Part shown: positions 36,500 to 45,501 of the stretch, piece after piece
Layout of the letters: each line of letters begins with the position of its first letter
Numbering within the stretch: the first letter of the stretch is position 1
From: Saprospiraceae bacterium
GTDB lineage: Bacteria > Bacteroidota > Bacteroidia > Chitinophagales > Saprospiraceae
NCBI GenBank assembly: GCA_021738725.1
Contig: JAIPBE010000004.1
Location: 102,747 to 166,746 of the forward strand
Direction of reading: 5' to 3'
DNA length: 64,000 nucleotides
Position numbers and translations under genes: made by a program
Notes under the pieces: model-generated
Seen by the model: only the letters and a program-made list of their open reading frames with translations
Databases searched by the model: none
Told to the model about the DNA's origin: nothing

Positions 36500-39400
36500 T
36501 TAATGATCTGCATCTTCCTGTAATTCCAATAACCCGGATTTGTCCGGAATTTTCAGGCGGTTGGTCTTACTCTCCAACACGCCGATCTGCGCCAGACGAT
36601 CACGAGCATCCTGGCGAATGGATTCATCTCCTTTGTAATTGTCGAGCAATCCTTCCAGAGCTGCGCGGGCATTAAACAGATCCTTTTCTTCGACAAACAC
36701 GTCTGAGAGAAGCAGGATACATCGAGCCACCCATTGCTCATATTCCGGGATCTTCTGGTTGGATTGGAGACACCATTTTTTACATTCATCAAAATTCCGC
36801 TGCTGGAACAGGATCTCGGCGACGAGATAATGGGATTCACCTTTCAGCTCATTGTCCAATTTGGCAATAACTTCTTTCAGGAGTGGTAATGCCAGATCAT
36901 ATTGCTTCCGATCATAGAGCACCTTTGCCTTATAAAAACGGGCCTGACCACTTTGCTGTTGACTGGCCTGAGGGTTGGACATCACCTTGTCTGCTTGCTG
37001 CATGACCTCTTCCTCCTGGCCGATGCGATATGCTGACCGCAAAGCGCCTAACTGGGCCTCAAAACGGGTCGATTCATTCCCGGCTGCTTCTTCTAAAGCC
37101 CTGTACAAAGCCAATGACTTATTATAATCTTCCGTGTAGTTATAACTGATGACAGCCGCTTTCTCAAGCGAAGTCTCATAATATCGACTGGCCCCCCGGC
37201 TCACCACGTCCTCGTAATCCAGAAGTGCTTGATCATACTGTTTGAGGACACTGTGACTCTCTGCTCGACGGAAGTGAGCCTGTATGACATTCATACCTGC
37301 AGGATATCTCTGCAAATATTGGGTGTAAGCCGCAATGGCTTTTTCATATGATCCGGATTCATATAGATTATCCGCTGATTTGAAGTTTAGGGAATCGCGA
37401 GATGAGTCGGACACATTGTATCCACTCTTCTCCAGCAGAACAAAGTAATCATCGGGGCTGGAAAGGTCACGCACATAGATCTCTTCCAATGCAGAAAGAG
37501 CGGCCTTTCGTTCGTTTTCGTCGGGATTATTGGCCAATACTTGTTTGTATTGGCGAATGGCCTCCTGAATGTCTCCCTGATTATAACTGATCAATCCCAG
37601 TTTTAGATAAGCGGCATTGATAAGGTCAGACTTCTTTTTATACTCTTTGATCAGACGCGTGAAGGGTTGGATCGATTCCTTCATTCGACCCAACTCGAGA
37701 TAGGTATTCCCGATCTCATACAAGGCATCATCCGCAAAATCTGAATTGGGGAAGGTGGCAATCAGCTGCTCCAACTCAACAACTTTCTCATATGGCTTAC
37801 CCTGCAATCCCAAGATCATGGCAGATTGATACTGAGCGTAATGGAACCCGGCATATTTGTTTTTGATGGCGTCTCCATAGAATTTCAAAGCATCCTGGTA
37901 CTTGTTATTCTTGAAATAACAATCCCCTGTACGAATGACGGCATCCCCCAGCACATTGTTCCGGATGCTGGCGTTCTGAATGCGGGTAACATCGCGCTTG
38001 ATACCGGCTACAGCATCCTGAAAATATCCCAGAGCCCGGTTGTGGTTATTGGTTTTCAGGTAGTTATACCCTTGAATATAGTTGGCCAAATGGGGAGACG
38101 CCTCCTCTGGCAAATCGTCCAGTGTTTTAGATAGGGTGAGATATTTACTGATCTCGGCTATACTTTCTTTATAATTCTTCTGTTGATGGTACAGCTCTCC
38201 AAGCTGGAATGTAGCCAGGGCCTTAGTCAAAGGATCGACCGGTGCGGAAAGGGACTTTTTCAGATAGGGTAGGGCCGCATCATCATCCTGAACCAGACGG
38301 AGTTGGACGGCCTTGCGATAGTGCACTTTTTGATATGCTTCCTTCAACTGGGGCGATTTTAAATTGGCATTTTGTAAATATTCCAGTGCAAATTCAACAT
38401 CACCCGTTTTTACCAAGAGCATACTGAGTAGCTTCTGGGCCTCCACATAATGCGCGGTCCCTTCCTTGATGTCTGTCAATGCCTGGATGGCTTCACGATC
38501 CGCTCGTAGCTCCACACTCAATTTGGCATACAGGAACAGGGCTTCTTCGGTGATATTCGGGGAATAAGTCATTCGGGAAGCTGAACGAAAAGCGTTTCTG
38601 GCAGCGATCTTGTCCCCGGACTTCAAATAGGCATCACCCAATATAAATACAGCTTGCTGACCCATTTCATCCGAATTCCGGGTCAATGGTTCAAGATTGG
38701 TGATGGCATCCGCATATCGTTCCGCCTGGTATTGGCAATATCCAAGCTGATAGAAATCAGACGCTTGCATAGATCCACTTCTATCCGCATAGTAAGTCAG
38801 ATGTGGTAGGGCTTCCTGGAATTCTCTTTTTTCAAAATAGGCCCTACCCACCAGTTGATGGATCTCTTTGTCATTCTCGACAGGTCCCTTCAATTTCAAT
38901 TCGGCATAGGCGATGAGCTCGTCAAATTTCTGTTGGGCAAAAAGGATCTGACTGATCACATAAGGCATGTACTTGGCATATTTCGGAGAGGACTCCACAC
39001 GTCGGAACGAAATGATTGCATCATCGTAGCGCCCTTCAAAGAAGAGGGTCATGCCGTAGTAGTAATTCGTAGGATAGTAGTTGTCGTTCCGGATATCCCG
39101 GATCTCGGCAAAGGATGCCTTGGCTTTGGAAAATTCTTTTTTGACAAAATGACAATAACCTTTCTTAAAAATGGCTTCGCTGCGTTGACTTTCACCCATT
39201 CCACGCAGGTTGACCATCTCATAAAAGTGGATTGCCTGAGCGTAATCGCGGGCATTGAAATAATAATCCGCTGCCTCTAGTAAAGCCTGATTTCCCATGG
39301 GATCAGGTGAGGAACTTCTGGCAAACTCCAATAATTTTCGTTCGCCTTGCGGATCTTCTGAACGGATGGCAGCCTGGGCACGCATCAGACCGGCCAGCTC

Positions 39401-39613
39401 TTTATCCTGCAGAGCCAGAGGCTCCTGAGGTGGACGGGGTTTTTCCAGAAATGATGTCAATGCCCGTTCGCTTTCGTGAAACAGACCCAGATCCATCAGA
39501 TCACGACCCTCTTTCAGAGGCGCATAAGGTTCGGTGAAACGAGTTGTTTTCTGACCGTGAAGGCAAGTGATCAACACCCCGGAAAGGAGGACAATAAGGA
39601 AGAAACGAGACAT
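36500..39613 (-). CDS. large exported TPR-repeat protein
   Basis: The 1037-residue protein starts with a signal peptide (MSRFFLIVLLSGVLITCLHG) and continues with roughly two dozen TPR-like helix pairs (for example YFNARDYAQAIHFYE, LFFEGRYDDAIISFRRV, YQAERYADAITNLEPL, LYESGSYEKAIAAYTQYLQRYP), ending in an acidic tail LLELQEDADH. Bacteroidota encode such proteins next to outer-membrane barrels. Here the barrel starts one base downstream, indicating a two-component complex spanning periplasm and outer membrane. I start at ATG 39613 because it precedes a clear signal peptide; the open frame upstream crosses the AT-rich divergent control region. Confidence 0.8.
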   Translation of the reverse strand: MSRFFLIVLLSGVLITCLHGQKTTRFTEPYAPLKEGRDLMDLGLFHESERALTSFLEKPRPPQEPLALQDKELAGLMRAQAAIRSEDPQGERKLLEFARSSSPDPMGNQALLEAADYYFNARDYAQAIHFYEMVNLRGMGESQRSEAIFKKGYCHFVKKEFSKAKASFAEIRDIRNDNYYPTNYYYGMTLFFEGRYDDAIISFRRVESSPKYAKYMPYVISQILFAQQKFDELIAYAELKLKGPVENDKEIHQLVGRAYFEKREFQEALPHLTYYADRSGSMQASDFYQLGYCQYQAERYADAITNLEPLTRNSDEMGQQAVFILGDAYLKSGDKIAARNAFRSASRMTYSPNITEEALFLYAKLSVELRADREAIQALTDIKEGTAHYVEAQKLLSMLLVKTGDVEFALEYLQNANLKSPQLKEAYQKVHYRKAVQLRLVQDDDAALPYLKKSLSAPVDPLTKALATFQLGELYHQQKNYKESIAEISKYLTLSKTLDDLPEEASPHLANYIQGYNYLKTNNHNRALGYFQDAVAGIKRDVTRIQNASIRNNVLGDAVIRTGDCYFKNNKYQDALKFYGDAIKNKYAGFHYAQYQSAMILGLQGKPYEKVVELEQLIATFPNSDFADDALYEIGNTYLELGRMKESIQPFTRLIKEYKKKSDLINAAYLKLGLISYNQGDIQEAIRQYKQVLANNPDENERKAALSALEEIYVRDLSSPDDYFVLLEKSGYNVSDSSRDSLNFKSADNLYESGSYEKAIAAYTQYLQRYPAGMNVIQAHFRRAESHSVLKQYDQALLDYEDVVSRGASRYYETSLEKAAVISYNYTEDYNKSLALYRALEEAAGNESTRFEAQLGALRSAYRIGQEEEVMQQADKVMSNPQASQQQSGQARFYKAKVLYDRKQYDLALPLLKEVIAKLDNELKGESHYLVAEILFQQRNFDECKKWCLQSNQKIPEYEQWVARCILLLSDVFVEEKDLFNARAALEGLLDNYKGDESIRQDARDRLAQIGVLESKTNRLKIPDKSGLLELQEDADH

Positions 39614-39686
39614 ATGTTTCGGGATTATCCAGCTAAATAACACACGGATGACCATAGAATGATATACCGAGGCCATAAAAGTAGAT

Positions 39687-39707
39687 AAAAATATGATAAA
39701 TATTTTT
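39687..39707. promoter_or_regulatory. AT-only inverted repeat in divergent control region
   Basis: AAAAATAT (39687-39694) and ATATTTTT (39700-39707) form a perfect 8-base inverted repeat with a 5-base spacer, between the divergent TPR and kinase genes. It could be an operator or simply AT-rich DNA that melts easily. Confidence 0.35.
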
Positions 39708-39711
39708 AATC

Positions 39712-39726
39712 TATTGATTATCAATA
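39712..39726. promoter_or_regulatory. perfect 15-bp palindrome between divergent genes
   Basis: TATTGATTATCAATA is perfectly symmetric about its central T. The half-sites TTGAT/ATCAA are those of Fnr/Crp-type regulators, but the spacer is one base rather than four. It lies 99 bases before the TPR start and 79 bases before the kinase start, so a dimeric regulator bound here could control both. A Crp/Fnr-family gene is at 46865-47557. Confidence 0.45.
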
Positions 39727-39804
39727 CCGTGTCGGGTATGCTATCCAAACAAAATCCTGCAGTTTGGCAGGTCTTTTGCTCATTCAGAGGAAGTAACCCG
39801 ACAC

Positions 39805-42060
39805 ATGACCGGCAAATGGAGATGGATGTGGGGGCTCCTGCTGATCATACCCTTATTTGGATTATCAGGGCCTGCTGATAGTTTGTTGCAAGTACTCAAC
39901 AGGAGCACTCGTGATACCAATCGTATTGTTATCCTGCATGCTTTGACGGATCATTATAAAAAAAGTGATCAGGACACCGCCTTCCATTATGCATGGCAGG
40001 CTCACCAACTCAGCAAAGACCTCAATTGGCCAAGGGGTGAAGCAGAATCTCTGTATCAGCTTGGTATGCTCTACCGGGATCAGGGAGATTCAGATCGGGC
40101 CCGAAAGTATTTGCAGGAATCTGCCAATCTGTTTGGGCGTATACCCGATCCAGCAGGCCAGGCAACCAGTCTTAGAAAGCTTGCCTTCATCTATTCGAGT
40201 GATGGCGATTACCCAACAGCCACTCAATTTTATCAGGAAGCTCTGGCTATTGCCCGGAAAGGCAATGAAAAGGAAGTGATCGCCAAGATCCTGTCCGGTA
40301 TGTCCGGGCTTTACCGACTGCAGGGCGAATACGACCTTGCGGTCAACTATGGCCTTCAGGCCATGGAGATCCAGGAAGAATTGGGAGATCAGGAAGGCCT
40401 GACCTACACACTTGACAGACTAGGCGTAGTCTATAAGTTGCAAGAGGACTATGGGAAAGCCCTGACATTTTACCAAAGAGCCCTCAAACTCCGTCAGTCA
40501 TCACCCGAAAAACGACTTTCGGACCTGGCTTATTCCTCCATGGTCATCGGCGAGACCTATATGGAAATGGATAGCCTTGAAAGTGCAAAGATGGCTCATC
40601 GCCAGGCGCTGACCTGGTATGAGCAGGACGGGGATGAATCAGGTATCGCCTATTCTACATATCATTTGGGCGAGGTGACCCGTCAGCAAGAACGCCGGAC
40701 TGAAGCAAAGGCTTTACTCACCAATGCACGGAAGCTGTTCCAGAAACTGGATATTCCACGAGGAGAAGTGAACACACTCTACAGCCTTACCGCACTCATG
40801 CTGGATCAAGAGTCCTACCAAGAGGCCTCTCTCTATGCGGAGCCCTTCTACCTGCTTTCAGAGCAGCTCGGCAGCCGGAACCATCGAACCAATGCCCGGT
40901 ATTTTCGATATCTCATTGCCAAAGGCACACACAAATGGAAGGAAGCTCTCGAAATGCATGAAGAATACCTCCTGGCCAAGGATTCTTTATGGAATGAAGA
41001 CAATGGTGCTGAGATCGCCCGCCTGGAAGCAGGATATTCACTCCGTCAAAAGGATCAGGAAAATATCCATTTGCGATTAGAAAAAGAGCTGGCTGAAACG
41101 GGTTTGATTATTCAACGACAACGCACATTCGCCCTGATCGGTTTGTTATTCCTCATCCTGACAACTGTGGTCCTGCTGGTCAGCGTGGTACGAAAGGAAA
41201 AGGGGAATATCAAGCTCCTCGAAAAGAAGAACATCGAGATCGAAGCCCAACGAGAGGCCCTGATAGCAGCCGAAGCGGGTTTGAAGGCCATCAATGTGAA
41301 TCTGGAGGAGATCGTCGGTGTTCGGACCGAAGAACTCTATCGTTCAAACGAAAAGCTGGAACAATATGCCTATCTGGCATCTCATGACCTAAAACAACCC
41401 CTTCGAACGATTTCGGCTTTTACCCAATTGCTGGACAGAGAATGGCAAAAACTGGGTATCGAGAATTCACGGATGGAGGAATACATTCAATATATCTCAG
41501 GGGGCGTCAAATACATGAACCTGTTGATCGACAACATTCTCAAATCCTCACGGTATGCCTTCAGTGATGGAAACAAATTTCAACAAGTCAATATCCTGGA
41601 TATTCTGACACAGGTGAAATCTAATCTGAAGCGTCAGATTTTGGCTTCAGGTGCTCAGATTCACGCAGATCTTCCTGATCTGCATATCATGGCCGTGCGA
41701 GTGAAAATGGAGCAACTCCTTCAGAACCTGCTGAACAATGCGATCAAATTCAGGCGGCCGGATCACCTTCCAGAGATCTATATTACAGTGGAGGAAAAGG
41801 ATGATGCGATCGTCCTTACTGTCCGGGATAACGGGGTAGGCATTCCCAAGGATTCTCAGGAGTCTATCTTCCAGATGTTCAGACAATTGGACAGAAGCCC
41901 AGATCTGGCCGGAGTGGGATTGGGATTGACCATTTGCAGAAAAATAGCAGAACAACATGGTGGTTCCATTACCGTAGAATCAAACGAAGGCCGCGGAGCT
42001 GCATTTTCTGTCACTCTCCTTAAAAATCCTGTGGAAAATTCAAATCAAGCCGCGGCCTGA
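39805..42060 (+). CDS. TPR-containing sensor histidine kinase
   Basis: The 751-residue protein begins with a signal-like helix (MWGLLLIIPLFGLSG). About seven TPR motifs follow (residues 40-400; for example ALTFYQRALKLRQ), then a membrane helix at about 441-463 (FALIGLLFLILTTVVLLVSVV), a coiled coil, and the kinase core. The phospho-acceptor is histidine 527 in ASHDLKQPLRTI; the N box is LLNNAIKF, the G1 box RDNGVGIP, and the G2 box GVGLGLTICRKIAEQHGG. The TPR part is predicted outside the cytoplasm. No response regulator is adjacent, so its partner is elsewhere. It is divergent from the TPR/barrel pair, sharing a control region with palindromes. Confidence 0.93.
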   Translation: MTGKWRWMWGLLLIIPLFGLSGPADSLLQVLNRSTRDTNRIVILHALTDHYKKSDQDTAFHYAWQAHQLSKDLNWPRGEAESLYQLGMLYRDQGDSDRARKYLQESANLFGRIPDPAGQATSLRKLAFIYSSDGDYPTATQFYQEALAIARKGNEKEVIAKILSGMSGLYRLQGEYDLAVNYGLQAMEIQEELGDQEGLTYTLDRLGVVYKLQEDYGKALTFYQRALKLRQSSPEKRLSDLAYSSMVIGETYMEMDSLESAKMAHRQALTWYEQDGDESGIAYSTYHLGEVTRQQERRTEAKALLTNARKLFQKLDIPRGEVNTLYSLTALMLDQESYQEASLYAEPFYLLSEQLGSRNHRTNARYFRYLIAKGTHKWKEALEMHEEYLLAKDSLWNEDNGAEIARLEAGYSLRQKDQENIHLRLEKELAETGLIIQRQRTFALIGLLFLILTTVVLLVSVVRKEKGNIKLLEKKNIEIEAQREALIAAEAGLKAINVNLEEIVGVRTEELYRSNEKLEQYAYLASHDLKQPLRTISAFTQLLDREWQKLGIENSRMEEYIQYISGGVKYMNLLIDNILKSSRYAFSDGNKFQQVNILDILTQVKSNLKRQILASGAQIHADLPDLHIMAVRVKMEQLLQNLLNNAIKFRRPDHLPEIYITVEEKDDAIVLTVRDNGVGIPKDSQESIFQMFRQLDRSPDLAGVGLGLTICRKIAEQHGGSITVESNEGRGAAFSVTLLKNPVENSNQAAA

Positions 42061-42064
42061 ACCA

Positions 42065-43300
42065 TCATGCAACTGTATTCAAACTGCGCTCAATGATATC
42101 ACAACACAGATTCATCTCTGACTCGGTGATCACCAATGGTGGTGCAAAACGAATAATATTTCCGTGTGTTGGTTTCGCTAGCAAACCATTCTCAGCCAGC
42201 TTCAGACAGATATTCCAGGCCGTGGAGCTGTCCGGGTCATCATTGATGACGATCGCATTCAACAATCCTTTCCCTCTGACCAGCTTGACCAATGCATTGG
42301 CGTCCGCCAGATGATTCATCCGTTCCCGGAAGATCTTACCCATCCGTGCTGCCTTATCAGACAAGTCTTCATCGATCACGACCTGCAGAGCAGCTGTTGC
42401 AACGGCACAAGCCAAAGGATTGCCACCGAATGTAGATCCGTGCTCACCCGGCTTGATGGTCAGCATGATCTCGTCATTTGCAAGGACGGCAGACACTGGG
42501 AAGACACCTCCAGACAAGGCTTTTCCAAGAATGAGAATATCCGGTTGAACAGATTCATGATCGCAGGCCAGACGCATTCCGGTGCGGGCAATTCCAGTCT
42601 GTACTTCATCTGCGATCATCAGTACATTGGCACGTGTACAGCGTTCACGAACGCCGCGTAAATAGCCTTCATCCGGCACAACCACACCTGCCTCTCCCTG
42701 GATCGGTTCGAGCATAAATCCAGCTACATGCGGATCCTGCAAAGCGACATCCAGAGCAGCCAGATCATTATAGGGTATGATCTCATAACCCGTCAGAAAT
42801 GGGCCGAAACCTACGCGACTGCTTGGGTCGGTACTGGAGGAGATGGCGGCGATAGTTCGCCCCCAGAAATTCCCTGCCACAAAGATGATCTTGGCCTGAT
42901 TGGCTGGAATACCCTTGACATCATATCCCCAACGGCGGCAAAGCTTGACAGCTGCTTCGCCAGCTTCTACACCACTGTTGACCGGCAGGACTTTGTCGTA
43001 TCCGAAATAACGGGTTACATATTCCTCATATGGCCCCAGCTGATCGTTATAGAACGCCCGTGAAGTCAACGTCAGGTTTTTCGCCTGATCAAAGAGTGCC
43101 TGAATAATTTTAGGATGACAATGTCCCTGGTTCACTGCGGAATATGCCGACAGGAAATCAAAATATCGCTTGCCTTCTACGTCCCAAACATGAACGCCTT
43201 CCCCCCGCTGTAAAACAACCGGAAGCGGATGATAGTTATGAGCCCCATAACGATCTTCCTGGTCAATGAATTGCTGGGCGGTAGAATGGATAGTCAGCAT
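42065..43300 (-). CDS. rocD: ornithine--oxo-acid aminotransferase
   Basis: RocD moves the delta-amino group of ornithine to 2-oxoglutarate, giving glutamate semialdehyde (arginine/ornithine catabolism and proline supply). The 411-residue PLP enzyme has [81 protein letters not shown], the PLP lysine 260 in LGKALSGG, and [16 protein letters not shown], all diagnostic of ornithine aminotransferase. It starts 19 bases after the ald stop, so ald-rocD is probably one operon. The stop is 4 bases from the convergent kinase stop. Confidence 0.96.
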   Translation of the reverse strand: MLTIHSTAQQFIDQEDRYGAHNYHPLPVVLQRGEGVHVWDVEGKRYFDFLSAYSAVNQGHCHPKIIQALFDQAKNLTLTSRAFYNDQLGPYEEYVTRYFGYDKVLPVNSGVEAGEAAVKLCRRWGYDVKGIPANQAKIIFVAGNFWGRTIAAISSSTDPSSRVGFGPFLTGYEIIPYNDLAALDVALQDPHVAGFMLEPIQGEAGVVVPDEGYLRGVRERCTRANVLMIADEVQTGIARTGMRLACDHESVQPDILILGKALSGGVFPVSAVLANDEIMLTIKPGEHGSTFGGNPLACAVATAALQVVIDEDLSDKAARMGKIFRERMNHLADANALVKLVRGKGLLNAIVINDDPDSSTAWNICLKLAENGLLAKPTHGNIIRFAPPLVITESEMNLCCDIIERSLNTVA

Positions 43301-43319
43301 CTACAGGTGGGTTTACAGA

Positions 43320-44435
43320 TCAGGAAAGAATGCCATCAACAGGAACATAGGGTAGATCAAAGGCCTCTGCTACACCTTCATATACCACTTGCCCATTGAC
43401 AATATTCAATCCTTTTTTCAAAGGTTCGTTTTCTATACAGGCACGCTTCCATCCTTTTTCTGCCAGTTGAATGGCATAGGGGAGGGTGGCATTGGTCAAG
43501 GCAATTGTGGAGGTATAAGGGACTGCTCCTGGCATATTGGCTACACTATAGTGTACGATATCATCTATGATATAGATCGGGTCCTCGTGAGTGGTCGGCT
43601 TGGTGGTCTCAAAACATCCGCCTTGATCGACGGCCACATCGACCATCACCGTACCTGGACGCATCTCCTTCAACATTTCTCTCCGAATCAGATTCGGGGC
43701 CTTGGCCCCCGGAATGAGAACGGCACCAACGATCAGCTCGCTACTTCGGATTTCCTGGATGATGTTGAATTCGTTCGAATACATGGTGATCACATTAGCC
43801 GGCATCACATCAGCCAGGTATCGCAGCCGCGGGAGGCTAATATCCATAATGGTTACTTGCGCACCCAGTCCAGCTGCCATTTTTGCAGCCTGCATGCCCA
43901 CTATTCCACCGCCCAATATCAGCACTTTCGCCGGGCGTACTCCCGGAACTCCTCCCAGAAGGATACCGATTCCTCCCAGTGGTTTTTCCAGATATTTGGC
44001 ACCTTCCTGTACAGCCATTCGACCGGCCACTTCGGACATCGGTACCAGGAGAGGAAGGCTTCTGTCAGCCAATTCGACTGTCTCATAGGCCAGACACACC
44101 GCACCACTATCGATCATCGCTTTGGTGAGTGGCTCATAGGAGGCAAAGTGGAAGTAGGTAAATACCAATTGATCCTTCCGGATGAGCTTATACTCCGAAG
44201 CGATCGGTTCCTTTACTTTGATGATCATTTCTGCGATCGCATAGACTTCTTCTATGGTTGGAAGAATGCGTGCTCCGGCTTCGATATAAATCTCATCCGG
44301 AAATCCCGAACTCTCACCAGCAGTCGACTGGACATAGACTGTATGGTTACGTTTGGTCAGTTCCAATGCCCCTGCAGGGGTAAGAGCGACACGATTCTCA
44401 CTGCTTTTAATTTCTTTAGGGACACCGATTATCAT
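43320..44435 (-). CDS. ald: alanine dehydrogenase
   Basis: Ald deaminates alanine to pyruvate and ammonia with NAD. The 371 residues have the family start MIIGVPKEIKSSENRVALTPAGALEL, the substrate-binding lysine region (IKVKEP), MSEVAGRMAVQEGA, the Rossmann loop ILGGGIVGMQAAKMAAGLGAQVTI, and DVAVDQGGCFETT with HYSVANMPGAVPYTSTIALTNATLPY. I chose 44435; an in-frame ATG at 44519 adds 28 residues without similarity to the family and lies 9 bases past a T tract. A strong promoter and a hairpin lie upstream in the leader (44528-44613). Together with rocD it makes an amino-acid catabolic operon. Confidence 0.95.
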   Translation of the reverse strand: MIIGVPKEIKSSENRVALTPAGALELTKRNHTVYVQSTAGESSGFPDEIYIEAGARILPTIEEVYAIAEMIIKVKEPIASEYKLIRKDQLVFTYFHFASYEPLTKAMIDSGAVCLAYETVELADRSLPLLVPMSEVAGRMAVQEGAKYLEKPLGGIGILLGGVPGVRPAKVLILGGGIVGMQAAKMAAGLGAQVTIMDISLPRLRYLADVMPANVITMYSNEFNIIQEIRSSELIVGAVLIPGAKAPNLIRREMLKEMRPGTVMVDVAVDQGGCFETTKPTTHEDPIYIIDDIVHYSVANMPGAVPYTSTIALTNATLPYAIQLAEKGWKRACIENEPLKKGLNIVNGQVVYEGVAEAFDLPYVPVDGILS

Positions 44436-44527
44436 ACTGGGTAAGGTTATTTCTTGAGGAGGCGAAGTTACATCCTCCAGCCCATTTTTTGGATTCAAAT
44501 CTGCATTGGAGTTGGGCATCTGGCAAT

Positions 44528-44554
44528 AAAAAAAGCCCGTGACAGAGCACGAGC
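44528..44554 (-). terminator. terminator-like hairpin in the ald leader
   Basis: On the minus strand GCTCGTG (44554-44548) pairs with CACGGGC (44541-44535) with one U-G pair and a 6-base loop, followed by seven T residues. It is 90 bases past the mqnD stop but only about 25 bases after the predicted ald transcription start, so it could be the mqnD terminator, an attenuator for ald, or the end of a small RNA. Confidence 0.7.
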
Positions 44555-44585
44555 TTCAGATTTGGACGAAATAATTGCGTAAACC

Positions 44586-44613
44586 CAAACTTACACATGA
44601 GTGAAATTTGCAA
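44586..44613 (-). promoter_or_regulatory. promoter upstream of ald
   Basis: On the minus strand TTG (44613-44611), 17 bases, then TAAGTTTG (44593-44586) match the Bacteroidota sigma-A consensus exactly. Predicted transcription starts near 44580, giving a leader of about 145 bases before the ald ATG that includes a terminator-like hairpin. Confidence 0.65.
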
Positions 44614-44643
44614 TATCCATGCCAATTATATGATGATTTATTA

Positions 44644-45492
44644 TCATAGGTCATTTGCATATATCGGGCAAAATATATCCTGCGGTTCCAAGGGTATAAT
44701 GCCGGTATTGACCGCCTTGGCATAAAGTTCTCTGACAGCTCCCTGGCCGGTTTCACCCAGGTCTGCAGAATACTCGTTGACGTAGAGATCAATGTGCTGA
44801 CGAGTAACCTCCGGATCCATTTCCTGCGCATGGCATTGGATAAAAGAAGCACTGGCAGTTGGATGGTCCAAGGCATATCGGACAGAGGCCCCAATGGCTT
44901 TCTGGATGTCCATTTTCAGATCAACTGGCAGGTCGCGCCGGACAAAGATGCCGCCCAGTGGAATGGGCAATCCCGTTTCAGACTCCCAGTATTCGCCCAG
45001 ATCCATCAGTTTGGTCAGTCCTTTTTGAGCGTAGGTGAACCGGTTCTCGTGGATGATGACACCGGCATCAACTCGACCTTCCAATACGGCATTTTCGATC
45101 TCTGAAAAAGGCATAACCTTACGTTGTCGGACAAGGGGATAGGCTAATTGGAACAGAAAATTGGCGGTGGTCAGCTCCCCGGGAATGGCGATGACAGCAT
45201 CTTCCAGCTGATCGGCAGTCATCGGATGCCGGGCGATCACCAGCGGTCCACACCCGAAACCCAGGGCGGCACCGGTGTTCAGCAGTTGATAATGCTGTGA
45301 ACATTTGGCATACGCATGAAATGAAAGCTTGGTTACATCCAACCGGCCTTCCAGGGCCCACTGGTTTAATGTTTCAACATCCTCCAAGTGCGGTTCCCAA
45401 TGTACCTTTGGCCCTTGAACAAGCTCATGAAGCAAAGCGTGAAAGATAAAGGTGTCGTTTGGACAGGGCGAAAAACCTAAACGCAGATTCAT
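44644..45492 (-). CDS. mqnD: 1,4-dihydroxy-6-naphthoate synthase (menaquinone, futalosine pathway)
   Basis: MqnD converts cyclic dehypoxanthine futalosine to 1,4-dihydroxy-6-naphthoate in the alternative menaquinone pathway. The 282-residue protein starts LRLGFSPCPNDTFIFHALLH, the family signature (SPCPNDTF), followed by LDVTKLSFHAYA, GAALGFGCGPLVIA, IPGELTTANFL, GVIIHENRFTYAQKGL and LPIPLGGIFVRRDL. It has a periplasmic-binding-like fold but no signal peptide, as expected for the enzyme. Its presence implies this organism uses futalosine rather than MenA-F chemistry. Its ATG is only 9 bases from the start of the divergent pseudouridine synthase gene. Confidence 0.95.
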   Translation of the reverse strand: MNLRLGFSPCPNDTFIFHALLHELVQGPKVHWEPHLEDVETLNQWALEGRLDVTKLSFHAYAKCSQHYQLLNTGAALGFGCGPLVIARHPMTADQLEDAVIAIPGELTTANFLFQLAYPLVRQRKVMPFSEIENAVLEGRVDAGVIIHENRFTYAQKGLTKLMDLGEYWESETGLPIPLGGIFVRRDLPVDLKMDIQKAIGASVRYALDHPTASASFIQCHAQEMDPEVTRQHIDLYVNEYSADLGETGQGAVRELYAKAVNTGIIPLEPQDIFCPIYANDL

Positions 45493-45501
45493 GAGGCCAA
45501 G

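Noticed and set aside
43389..44444. A 351-codon plus-strand frame opposite ald
   Set aside because: Antisense to a well-conserved enzyme; the translation is histidine- and serine-rich without recognisable motifs.
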